Shown: in pieces, positions 1 through 8,100 of the stretch
How positions within the stretch are numbered: position 1 is the first letter of the stretch
How the letters are laid out: each line of letters begins with the position of its first letter
Assembly: GCA_040768665.1 (NCBI GenBank)
Contig: JAXGMN010000038.1
Coordinates: 1-64,000, forward strand
From: JABWBD01 sp040768665
GTDB lineage: Bacteria; Planctomycetota; Planctomycetia; Pirellulales; Thermoguttaceae
Reading direction: 5' to 3'
Length of the DNA: 64,000 nt
Translations under genes and position numbers: made by a program
Notes under the pieces: generated by a model
Databases searched by the model: none
What the model saw: the letters and a program-made list of their open reading frames with translations, nothing else
Told to the model about the DNA's origin: nothing

Positions 1-1140
1 CTGCGTTTCCCAGAGTCGCTTTTCCCGTCACATCCGTGCCGATATAGTTGCCTGCCACGACGTTCCCGTGCGTACCGAGCTGCGCGATTGCGACGCCGGA
101 GAACGCGTTTGCTGAGATGACGTTACGTTCTGCGACATCTCCGATGCCATCGCCATTCGTACCGACCCGGTTTGAGCTTGCACCACCCTGAATGACCACA
201 CCATGAGCCGGATTGCCCAAAGCGCACGTGCCCGTCACATCCGTGCCGATGTAGTTGCCCGCCACCACGTTGCCGTGCGTACCGACGTGCGCGATTCCGA
301 CGCCGGACAACGCGTTTGCTGAGATGACGTTACGCTCCGCGACGTCGCCGATGCCGTTGCCATCCGTACCGACCCGGTTTGAGCTTGCACCACCCTGAAT
401 GAGCACACCATACGCCGCATTGCCCAAAGCAAACCTGCCTGTTATATCCGTGCCGATGTAGTTGCCGGCCACGAGATTCCCGTCGCTCCCCGCGCCTTCG
501 ACGCAGACACCTCGCAGTCCGTTTCCGGAAATAATGTTGCGTTCCTCGCTGTCGAAGTGTGTGTCCCCGTCCGTACCGACCCGGTTCGATTGCGCACCGG
601 CATGAATCAGCACACCTGTCCCATAATTCCCGAGAGCCTGCGTTCCGGTCACATCCGTGCCGATGTAATTGCCCGCGACCACGTTGTCGGCGGTTCCGGC
701 GCCACTGATCCGGACTCCATGAGTTCCGTTGCCCGAAATAATATTCCGTTCGACCTCGTTGAACGCATCCGCGCTGCCGTCAGTCCCAGTCCGATTGAAC
801 TGTGCACTTCCCGTGATGTACACGCCGCATATTGCGTTTCCCAGAGTCCCTTTTCCCGTCGCATCCGTGCCGATGTAGTTGCCCGCCACCACGTTGCCGT
901 GCGTACCGACGTGCGCGATTGCGACGCCGGACAGTGCGTTTGCTGAAATGACGTTACGCTCCGCGACATCTTCGATGCCGTCGCCGTTCGTACCGACTCG
1001 GTTTGAGCTTGCACCACCCTGAATGACCACACCATAAGCCGCATTGCCCAGAGCAAAGCTGCCTGTCGCATCCGTGCCGATGTAGTTGCCCGCGATGATG
1101 TTCTCATCGTGCTGGGATATTTCAATGCCATGACTGCCGA
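1..1140 (-). repeat. In-frame tandem 207-bp (69-aa) beta-helix repeats
   Basis: The recurring string for AGNYIGTD is found (plus-strand coordinates) near 41, 248, 455, 662, 872 and 1079. Spacings are 207, 207, 207, 210 and 207 bp, so the units are 69 residues with one of 70. Each unit encodes a variant of GNYIGTDxTG, LGNAxxGVxIQGGA, SSNRVGTDGDG, AERNVISANAxSGVxI, a coil pattern of right-handed parallel beta-helices. Frame is kept throughout. The array continues past the left edge, so total copy number is unknown. Confidence 0.85.
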
Positions 1141-2686
1141 ACCGGTTGATCGCGAGTCCCTGCACTAGACTTTTCCCGCCTGTAATCGTCAGGCCGCTGG
1201 CGATGCCCGACATGGAACCATCCAATTCGATTCGCAGCGCTGCATCACTGCCGATCGCTTGGGTGTTGGGGCGGGCATCCGGCTGCGAGTAGCCGTCGAT
1301 GATCGCAGCGTCCGTCAGCGTGGGCAGTGCCGATGTGGGCCGGATTCGATACCAACTGAAAGGCGTGGCGGGATAATCGGGATCGAAGTCGGTGATCTGG
1401 TAGTCCGGGAGCGTCGTTGCGGCGACGAGGGAAAGCGAGCCGGCAATGCCGTCGTTACGGTAGTAGACGTGATTGGGATCGCTCGCGGGGATGTTGAAGG
1501 TGATCGTATCGGAGCCGGGATTGGCGTTTGCATGATCGATGGCATTGCGCAGCGAGCCGGGACCGCTGTCGTTGGTGTTCGTCACGATGAGGTCCTGGAC
1601 GGCGTTGACCGTAACCACGAATGTCGTGCTCACCGTAGCCCCCGTCAGATCGGTGGCCGTGAGCGTGATCGCCGCCTGGCCGTTCTGGTCGGCCAAGTAG
1701 TCCAGCACGAGGTTCGTTCCGCTGAGAGTCGCCGTCACCAGGCTCTCGTTCGTGTTGGTCGCCACGGCCAGGCTGAGGCTGTCCGCGTTGGTGAGGATGT
1801 CCACGTCGCCGAACACCCCCGACACGTCCAGTACCGTGTCCGCCGCGTCTTCATCGACCGCGACATCGGAAATCGCCGTCGCCACGGTGGGCGTGTCATT
1901 GATTGCGCTGACCGACACCTGGAACGTGTCCTCGACGAATGCTCCGGCCGAATCGGTCGCGCGGACGGTGATCTCCGCCAAGCCGTTCTGGTTATCCAGG
2001 TAGTGCAGCGTGAGAGTCGTTCCGGAGAGCGTGGCGGTGACGAGGCTGGGACTGGTGTTGCTCGCAACCGAGAGGATCAGGGCGTCGCCGTTGGTGGCGA
2101 TATCCACGTCGGCAAACACCGCGGACAGGCCCAGCACCGTGTCCGATGCGTCTTCATCGACCGTGAAATTCCCGATGGCGGTGGCCACGGTGGGCGCCGA
2201 ATTGCGTGCCGAGACAAACACGTCCTGAATTGTGTCGGTATCCAGCGCGGCGAGGTTGCTGGCGGAGCTCTGGAAGGCAACGGTGGAGCCGTCGGCGCTG
2301 ATCACGGGATTGGAGGAAGACCCGTTCCCGCTGCCGTTGCCGAGTGTGTTGACGCTTACCAGCTTGGTGGTTCCCAGCAGTCGGTCGCGAAGGAAGATGT
2401 CGCTAGCTTGGTTGTGGTCGTCGGGGACCAGATTGTCCGCAGTGCTCTCAAATACGACAAATCGGCCGTCTGCACTCACTCGTTGGTTGGAACTCGGCCC
2501 GTCGCCCGACAGGTTTTGGCTGGAAATGTTGGGATCTGCAACGGAGATCAAGTCGATGCTCAGCAACGTTCGTGCCTCCAATACCTCAAATCCAATGTGG
2601 CGATGCCAGAAATGTCCCTTCGCAGGCCTGCAGTTCGGAGTTACACGGCGCGGTTTCTGACGGCGGATAAGCGATTTGAATGACAT
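1..2686 (-). CDS. Giant secreted beta-helix/cadherin-like surface protein (C-terminus beyond left edge)
   Basis: An uninterrupted minus-strand frame opens with ATG at 2686 (MSFKSLIRRQKPRR) and leaves the window without a stop, giving about 895 visible residues. Residues 25-40 carry FEVLEARTLLS, an LEPR-XLL-type planctomycete N-terminal signature. Next come a short segment with repeated SADGRFVVFES-type phrases (TolB/WD40-like), two cadherin-like modules marked TVDEDASDTVL and VDEDAADTVL (about 2215-1620), the phrase TNTNDSGPGSLRNAI typical of parallel beta-helix openings, and then a run of near-identical 69-residue units containing AGNYIGTDVTG. The expected product is a large exported, cell-surface or extracellular repeat protein; adhesion or matrix binding is inferred from architecture only. 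The start follows a clean upstream stretch and puts the header at the normal distance from the N-terminus. No catalytic residues are recognisable. Confidence 0.85.
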   Translation of the reverse strand, partial: MSFKSLIRRQKPRRVTPNCRPAKGHFWHRHIGFEVLEARTLLSIDLISVADPNISSQNLSGDGPSSNQRVSADGRFVVFESTADNLVPDDHNQASDIFLRDRLLGTTKLVSVNTLGNGSGNGSSSNPVISADGSTVAFQSSASNLAALDTDTIQDVFVSARNSAPTVATAIGNFTVDEDASDTVLGLSAVFADVDIATNGDALILSVASNTSPSLVTATLSGTTLTLHYLDNQNGLAEITVRATDSAGAFVEDTFQVSVSAINDTPTVATAISDVAVDEDAADTVLDVSGVFGDVDILTNADSLSLAVATNTNESLVTATLSGTNLVLDYLADQNGQAAITLTATDLTGATVSTTFVVTVNAVQDLIVTNTNDSGPGSLRNAIDHANANPGSDTITFNIPASDPNHVYYRNDGIAGSLSLVAATTLPDYQITDFDPDYPATPFSWYRIRPTSALPTLTDAAIIDGYSQPDARPNTQAIGSDAALRIELDGSMSGIASGLTITGGKSLVQGLAINRFGSHGIEISQHDENIIAGNYIGTDATGSFALGNAAYGVVIQGGASSNRVGTNGDGIEDVAERNVISANALSGVAIAHVGTHGNVVAGNYIGTDATGKGTLGNAICGVYITGSAQFNRTGTDGSADAFNEVERNIISGNGTHGVRISGAGTADNVVAGNYIGTDVTGTQALGNYGTGVLIHAGAQSNRVGTDGDTHFDSEERNIISGNGLRGVCVEGAGSDGNLVAGNYIGTDITGRFALGNAAYGVLIQGGASSNRVGTDGNGIGDVAERNVISANALSGVGIAHVGTHGNVVAGNYIGTDVTGTCALGNPAHGVVIQGGASSNRVGTNGDGIGDVAERNVISANAFSGVAIAQLGTHGNVVAGNYIGTDVTGKATLGNA

Positions 2687-2713
2687 TGTAGTACCCTTTG
2701 GTTTGTTAAACGG

Positions 2714-3040
2714 TCATAGACACGCGAGTACAGACGCTGTTCGCGGCAAAAATCCGAACCATGGGGCTTGCGCCGCGAGTGGCTCATCGCCATTCAAGCC
2801 GGCGGCCAGGGCTGCATTCTGATCCAGCAACCCGCCGATGCTCAACAATGTCCGGTCGTCCAGCGTCTCCAAAACCAGGCGTTGGCTCCTCGGACCGCCT
2901 CTGCGGCGGCTGCGACGCGTGCCATTTGTCCGATCGCCCGCAGCCAAAGCCAGACAACCCCGTCCCCGTGCGAAAGCACGTGCCCACATGGCATGTCCCC
3001 CCGGTCTTGAAGGTGGTCCGCCGTATAATAAGAGCATCAT
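2714..3040 (-). CDS. Orphan LEPR-XLL header ORF (probable gene remnant)
   Basis: This 108-codon minus-strand ORF contains a basic stretch followed by LVLETLDDRTLLS, a second LEPR-XLL-type header, then about 40 residues of low-complexity sequence and a stop at 2714. A more likely start is the internal ATG at 2989 (MWARAFARGRG), giving 91 residues. Such headers normally sit at the N-terminus of very long secreted proteins, so a header followed by an early stop suggests a gene that lost its body, or one cut by rearrangement. It lies only 27 bp upstream of the start of the next header-bearing gene on the same strand. It could also be a spurious ORF in which the header is a coincidence; the arginine-rich approach and LL-S ending argue against that. 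Confidence 0.45.
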   Translation of the reverse strand: MMLLLYGGPPSRPGGHAMWARAFARGRGCLALAAGDRTNGTRRSRRRGGPRSQRLVLETLDDRTLLSIGGLLDQNAALAAGLNGDEPLAAQAPWFGFLPRTASVLACL

Positions 3041-3080
3041 CGCCCCGCGCCGCGCAGGCCAATCGGCGCGGGAGATGCTA
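3038..3080. repeat. Degenerate copy of the GCGCC-hairpin element
   Basis: The segment containing CGCGCCGCGCAGG, CCAATC and GGCGCGGGAGAT repeats, with a few changes, the hairpin found at 5080-5116. The right arm is intact and the left arm carries extra bases, so pairing is imperfect. It is an intergenic dispersed repeat. Confidence 0.55.
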
Positions 3081-3257
3081 GGCCGGTGAGGGACATGGTT
3101 GGCGCCTTGGGCCTCACCGGCCGCACTGTTTTCAATCCCTGTACGTTCTTGACCTTCTCTTACATTTCTGCTGCCGGTTTCTGCTCTTCCTGAGGCGGTT
3201 CTGGCGAGACGCGCGACAGCCGGGCAGCCTCGGCTCGCAGTCGCCGGGCCGCCGCGG

Positions 3258-3552
3258 ATGCCCGCGGCTTGCCCGCGGGAGCCTCACGCTCCTTGCTACA
3301 GCCCCACCGCGCTCCACTCGCAGATGCCCGCGGCTTGCCCGCGGGAGGCTCACGCTCCTTGCTACAGAAAGATCCCGCGGCCACCCCTTCGTTTCGCCCT
3401 CGGCGGCGTTGGCTCGCGCGAAGGGAAGAGAGGCTGGCGGGTGTAGCCGGGAGCGTAACAATCCCGCGGGCGAGCCGCGGGCATTCGCGATCGCGGTCCG
3501 CTGCGCCGCGATAGCCCGGAGCGTAACGATCCCGCGGGCGAGCCGCGGGCAT
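3258..3552. repeat. Cluster of two direct and two inverted about 43-bp GC-rich repeats
   Basis: Two copies on the plus strand start at 3258 and 3324 and read ATGCCCGCGGCTTGCCCG then GGAGSCTCACGCTCCTTGCTACA. Two copies in inverted orientation occupy about 3443-3484 and 3511-3552. Each unit holds a CCGCGGG...CCCGCGG inner palindrome. The pairs face each other across about 75 bp, so the whole block could fold as a cruciform. ORFs here on both strands are repeat translations. I see no gene between about 3040 and 3718. Confidence 0.75.
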
Positions 3553-3718
3553 TCGCGGTGGCGGACCGCCGCGTGGTGACCTTCCCGCTCGGCGACGCCC
3601 GCCAGGTACAAGTGGCGCACGGCGTCCGTCGCGGTAAGAACCTGGAGGCAGTCGCTCATTGGATCACTTTCCATCCTCGCACAATGCCTGTGCCTCCTTG
3701 AAACCAATCCTCAACCGT

Positions 3719-5026
3719 CTACTTGTCCGGCGTGAGCACGTAGGGGAGTGCGCCATTGGCGGCGTTTCCGCATATCCGGCCGAACTTGAGCTCCGTGCGA
3801 TCCTTGCAGACCTTGATGCAAACAACGCTCTTATTGAAATCCGCCTCGGTGACGCCCTCGGCCGCCGCATTGGTGATGAGAGCCCACAGGTCCAGCATGC
3901 CGTTCTGATCGGTGTAGAGAAACTCCTTATAGCTCGCGTACAGTCCGCTGCGATTGGTCGCGGTTCCCACGACCTGGCCCAAGTCGTTGATGCTCTTGGC
4001 GGAACTATCCCAAGGCTTGCCGAAAGTGCCGAGGTCCTGCATGCCCGCCCCGTCGGTATAGCGGAACGCGTGAAAATAATACGTCTTCGGCGCGTTGCTG
4101 AAGCCGGCTACCTGACCGGCGTTGTTGATGGCTTTCGCGTAGCTGACCGCAACGCCCCCCTTTGTTGTGCCCAGTGTGCCGAGATCCAGGAAATCGCCGG
4201 TATCCGCGTCAAATCGAAACGCCAAACCTCCATTCGCGGCGGAGGCCGATCCGGCAACCTGACGCGCGTCGTTTAGTTGCATGCCTTGCGCAGCGAATGG
4301 TTCAGGTATTGGAAGGATGCTCAAGGTGCCATCACCCTTCCAGAGATATGCGTCAGCGTCTTCGGTCGTCCCATAGGCAACGCACCCCACTACGTCGCCG
4401 TTATTGTTGATCGACCCGACGTAGGAAAGGCTCCCCGGCAGTGCTAGATCGATGTTATCCAGCAGCTCGACCGTTCCAGATCGAGAGAGCCGGAAAACCG
4501 CTTGAAAGTTGAAATCCTGCTCCCACGGGTCCGTTTCACTGGGCCTGGAAGATTGCCTGAACGTGGCCCATCCGCAAATGGTGCCGTCGTCGTTGATTGC
4601 GGCCGCGTCGACGTTGAATGACGTCAGGACATTCCCGACCTCGTGACGTCCGTACGCAGGTTGCTGCCCCGCTTCCCACCAGCCGTTGGCCTCAAGCGCG
4701 GCGGCGATTGGGCCGGTCAAGTCGGTCGCGAAGACTTGCGCAGCCCACCACACGACTGGAATATCGTAGAAGGGTATGCTGTAGTCGCCCGACGGGAACA
4801 CGGCTAATCCAAGCACGTCGCCCCAGTTGTTCATGTCGATCGCGCGACCACCCAAGCAGTCCTCGTCGTCGAGCAGCGGAAGAAGCGTCATGGTATACGC
4901 GGGCGTTGGCGGCGGCGTTGGCGGTTTCTTGGCGCCGATGGCGGGTGAGAGCAGGGCTGTGGCCATCAGGCCGGCCGCCAGAACGATCGCCAGACACAAC
5001 GTGCGTCGAGTGCAGAAACGAGTCAT
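3719..5026 (-). CDS. Secreted HAF-repeat protein
   Basis: A protein of 435 residues with a clear signal peptide (RRTLCLAIVLAAGLMATALL, then AIGAKKPPTPPPTPAY) and several copies of the HAF-type repeat: AIDMNNWGDVLG, SINNNGDVVGCV, QLNDARQVAGSA, AINNAGQVAGFS and SINDLGQVVGTA, each followed by an HAFRYTDGAGMQDLGTFG-like strand. HAF repeats occur in secreted bacterial proteins of unknown function and probably form a propeller-like fold. A GTG lies one codon upstream at 5029; the ATG at 5026 is preferred because a GAAGGAG motif sits about 8 nt upstream. The gene follows the kinase on the same strand with a hairpin between them, so it is probably transcribed separately. Confidence 0.8.
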   Translation of the reverse strand: MTRFCTRRTLCLAIVLAAGLMATALLSPAIGAKKPPTPPPTPAYTMTLLPLLDDEDCLGGRAIDMNNWGDVLGLAVFPSGDYSIPFYDIPVVWWAAQVFATDLTGPIAAALEANGWWEAGQQPAYGRHEVGNVLTSFNVDAAAINDDGTICGWATFRQSSRPSETDPWEQDFNFQAVFRLSRSGTVELLDNIDLALPGSLSYVGSINNNGDVVGCVAYGTTEDADAYLWKGDGTLSILPIPEPFAAQGMQLNDARQVAGSASAANGGLAFRFDADTGDFLDLGTLGTTKGGVAVSYAKAINNAGQVAGFSNAPKTYYFHAFRYTDGAGMQDLGTFGKPWDSSAKSINDLGQVVGTATNRSGLYASYKEFLYTDQNGMLDLWALITNAAAEGVTEADFNKSVVCIKVCKDRTELKFGRICGNAANGALPYVLTPDK

Positions 5027-5079
5027 CACACAGTCTCCTTCTCTTTCTCTCTTGCACCTGGCCTGCGTTGGAAACGATC

Positions 5080-5116
5080 ATCTCCCGCGCCGCGCAGACC
5101 AATCGGCGCGGGAGAT
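5080..5116 (-). terminator. 12-bp stem hairpin between kinase gene and HAF gene
   Basis: ATCTCCCGCGCC (5080-5091) pairs perfectly with GGCGCGGGAGAT (5105-5116) around a 13-nt loop. It begins 8 bp past the kinase stop on the minus strand, a terminator position, but it lacks a U-run and has a degenerate copy at 3038-3080. It may therefore be a dispersed hairpin element serving as a 3' end structure. Confidence 0.5.
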
Positions 5117-5124
5117 GCCAGTGT

Positions 5125-8100
5125 CTATTTCGCTTTCGGCTTCTCCTTTGCTGCAGAGAGCTTTTCCGCCGATCCCAGCGTCTGCTCCGTTTCGACGCGA
5201 CAGTCATTGAGCCTTTCCGCCTCGGCCGGATTCTTGTCCATCCACTCCGCGCCCGCGTCGAACCACCGGCGCGCAAGATCCTTGTTGTCCAGCCGCGAGT
5301 GGACCTCTGCCATCAGCAGCGCAACGTTCGCCTCGGTTGCCGTGCGGATCTCGCCGGGCTGCTCAAGGGGATCGTTCGCACCGGCCTCAACGAACCGCGC
5401 CAGGCCCCATGTCGCATCGTCGTGCTTGTTGCCGTCGCCGCCGTTGAGGACTCGAAGCGTCACCTCTTGGGCGCCTTCGACAGGAACGCAGACCGGCTGG
5501 AGCATCCCCGCGCGAAGAACAGGAGTCTCCTGTTTCACCTTGCCGTCGACGCACACCTGGAACTGCACGCTTCCTTCCGTCGAGCGCATGCCGACATGGG
5601 CCTTGAAGGTGGCAAAATTCTGCTTCGAGACGTCGACGACCACGTCCGCCGGCCTCTCGTCGTCAAAGGGCCACGTGCAGATCCCATTCGCATACGGCAA
5701 ACCGGCAATGGAAATCGCGCCGCCCCATGGCAGTCGGTCTCGCATGGCTTCTGCCAGCCCCCAGCCGCACGTCGACCGGACCCACGGCATGTCCGAAACA
5801 AAGACGATTCCGGGGAGGCTCTCGGCGCCCCGGGCTAGGACGGGAAGCTCGCAGGAGACCCAGTCCAGCATCGCTCGGGCCGTTTCAGCGGATCGCAGCA
5901 GTTGCCGAAGACCGTCGATGACAAGGTCGGAGTCTTTCCGGCTCGCGCGAGCCGCCCACCAGAGAGGCAGGCTGCGGAAAAAACCCTCGCGATACTCGGC
6001 CACCGCGGGAGAGTCCGCGAGCAACTGCGAGTAGACCACCGCGGCGTCGGCCGAATGGCTGCCCTCGAGGCGGCGGGCCAGCTCCGGCCGATAGTCCGGC
6101 CAGCGTGAACGCGCCTTGGCGATCTTATCCAAGGCCGCCATCGCTTCGTTGAGACATTTGGACGCCGCCGCATGCCAGGCGAGTTGTACGCGAAAATCGG
6201 GCCGCTCGGGAAATTCTTGGGCGAGCCTTTCCAAAAGAGGAATCATCGGCTCCCAACGCCTCTCCCGCAGCAATCGTGTCGCCCATGTTTCGTAGCGGAC
6301 GGCCACGGCATGCCGGTACGCCAAGTGTCCGGGCCGCTCCGCGAGCAATTCCTCCAACATCTCGACGGCTTTCTCCTGGTCGCCCGCGCCGAACAGCGCC
6401 GTCGACATCCATAGCCGGTAGTCAAACCGCCCAAGAATCTCCGCGCTGAGCTGCCGGTAGACGGCAACCGCCCGGTCGAGGTCGCCCTCGCCTGCCAGTT
6501 GGCCGACCCAGGCGCGAATCGCGCGCTGGAGCACCACTTCGAGTTCCCAATTCTCTGGATCAACAACCCATAACGACCGGACGCGGTCGATCACTTCCGC
6601 GAATTTTTTCTGGGCGATCAGGGATTCCCTCTGGGCCCGAAGCTGTTCTTGCGTGATGACCCGATCGGCATTCGAGGCGTCCCAGACGCGGACCGTGCAG
6701 TCCCGGCTCGCCGCCGCGAGCTGCAGCCCGTCGGGACTCCAGGCGAGTTGCTGGATCCGCCGTTGCGCGGTGTCGGCAGCCGGCTCCAGCAAGAAAACCT
6801 CCTGGCCGGTGGCCGTGTCCCAGATCTTGATCACCCCGTCCTGGCTTCCCGAGGCAAGCCGCGGCATCCGCGGATTCCAGGCAAGCGACGCCACATCGTC
6901 GACGCCTTGCGTCATTTCAACGATCACTTTCCACGAGGTCGCGTCGTAGATCCGGATGTTTCCGTCTCCGTGGTCGGGCCCGTTGCCGCCTGCCACGGCA
7001 AGTTGCTTGCCGTCAGGACTCCAGTCCAGAACGACGGCGGCGCTGGTGGCCGCGGGAATCTCTTCACGCAGAGTTGCATCCCAGACGCGGAGCCGTTTTC
7101 CCGAGGCCGCCAGCCGTTGGCCGTCCGGGCGCCAGGCGATCGAGTCGCAGCTCCATTCCGCGTACGGGGAGGCGGCCACCTCTTTGCCGGTCGTCATCGA
7201 GAAAAGCACGACGCGCCCCGGTCCGATGCTGCCGCTGGATTGCCCCTTGCGCGTGCCTGCCGCGAGGACCTCGCCGTCGGGACTCCAAGCCAGGGACCGT
7301 ATCTCGCCCTCGCACGGCAGCAGGGGAAACGGTTGGCTTCCCGTTTCGGCATCCCGGACCACGACGCTGGCTGTATTCGCGGGAGTGGCGAATCGTTTCC
7401 CGTCAGGGCTCCATGCGACGCACCGGATCCAGGTGAGGTCCTGTTCGACCGAGAGAGTCGCTTTGCCCGACTGGGAATCATAAACGTCAACCAATCCCTT
7501 CCGTCCGCCCACCAAGAGGCGTCTTCCGTCCGGACTGAACCGCACCGCCAGGGCATATCCCTTGCCGGTGGGCAGCGCCAGCGCCTGCCGTGACGAATCG
7601 ACCTCCCACACCGCAACCTTCGGGCCCTCGCAGCCGACCGCCAGCAGCGATCCGTTTGGATTCCAGGCAATGTGCCCGCCGGACACCGCTGGAGCGGGAA
7701 GGGACAGGAGCGTGGCCCCCGTCTCCGGGTCCCAAAGATCGACTTGCCCGTCGATGGTGGGCGACGCTAATCGACGGCCGTCTGGGCTCCAGGCAGTGTT
7801 GCCCATTCGGCACCGCGGGAAGGAGGAAATCAGGCGGCCGGTTCTCCAGTCGCTGACGCGGGCGGGGCGATAGCTCCATACCACTCGGTCACCATCCGGA
7901 CTGAAGGCCGCGTATTGCTGATTGACCCAGGTGGCAGACCAGCCGCCGACTTGCTTGCCGCTGGAGGTGTCCCAGATCCTCACCTCCTCGGCAATGTTCG
8001 GATCGATCCCCACCACCCCGAGCAGTTGTTTCCCGTCAGGATGCCAGTCCACGCACCAGATGACCTTGCCCGGCACCGTCAGCGAAGAGAGCTGCTTGCC

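Noticed and set aside
1259..2683. Long plus-strand ORF of 474 codons
   Set aside because: It is the antisense shadow of the surface-protein gene; its translation is Arg/Gly/Val rich without domains, while the minus frame encodes clear cadherin-like and beta-helix motifs.
3132..3707. Minus-strand ORF of 191 codons with ARGIVTL repeats
   Set aside because: It is a translation of the 43-bp repeat cluster and has no independent coding evidence.
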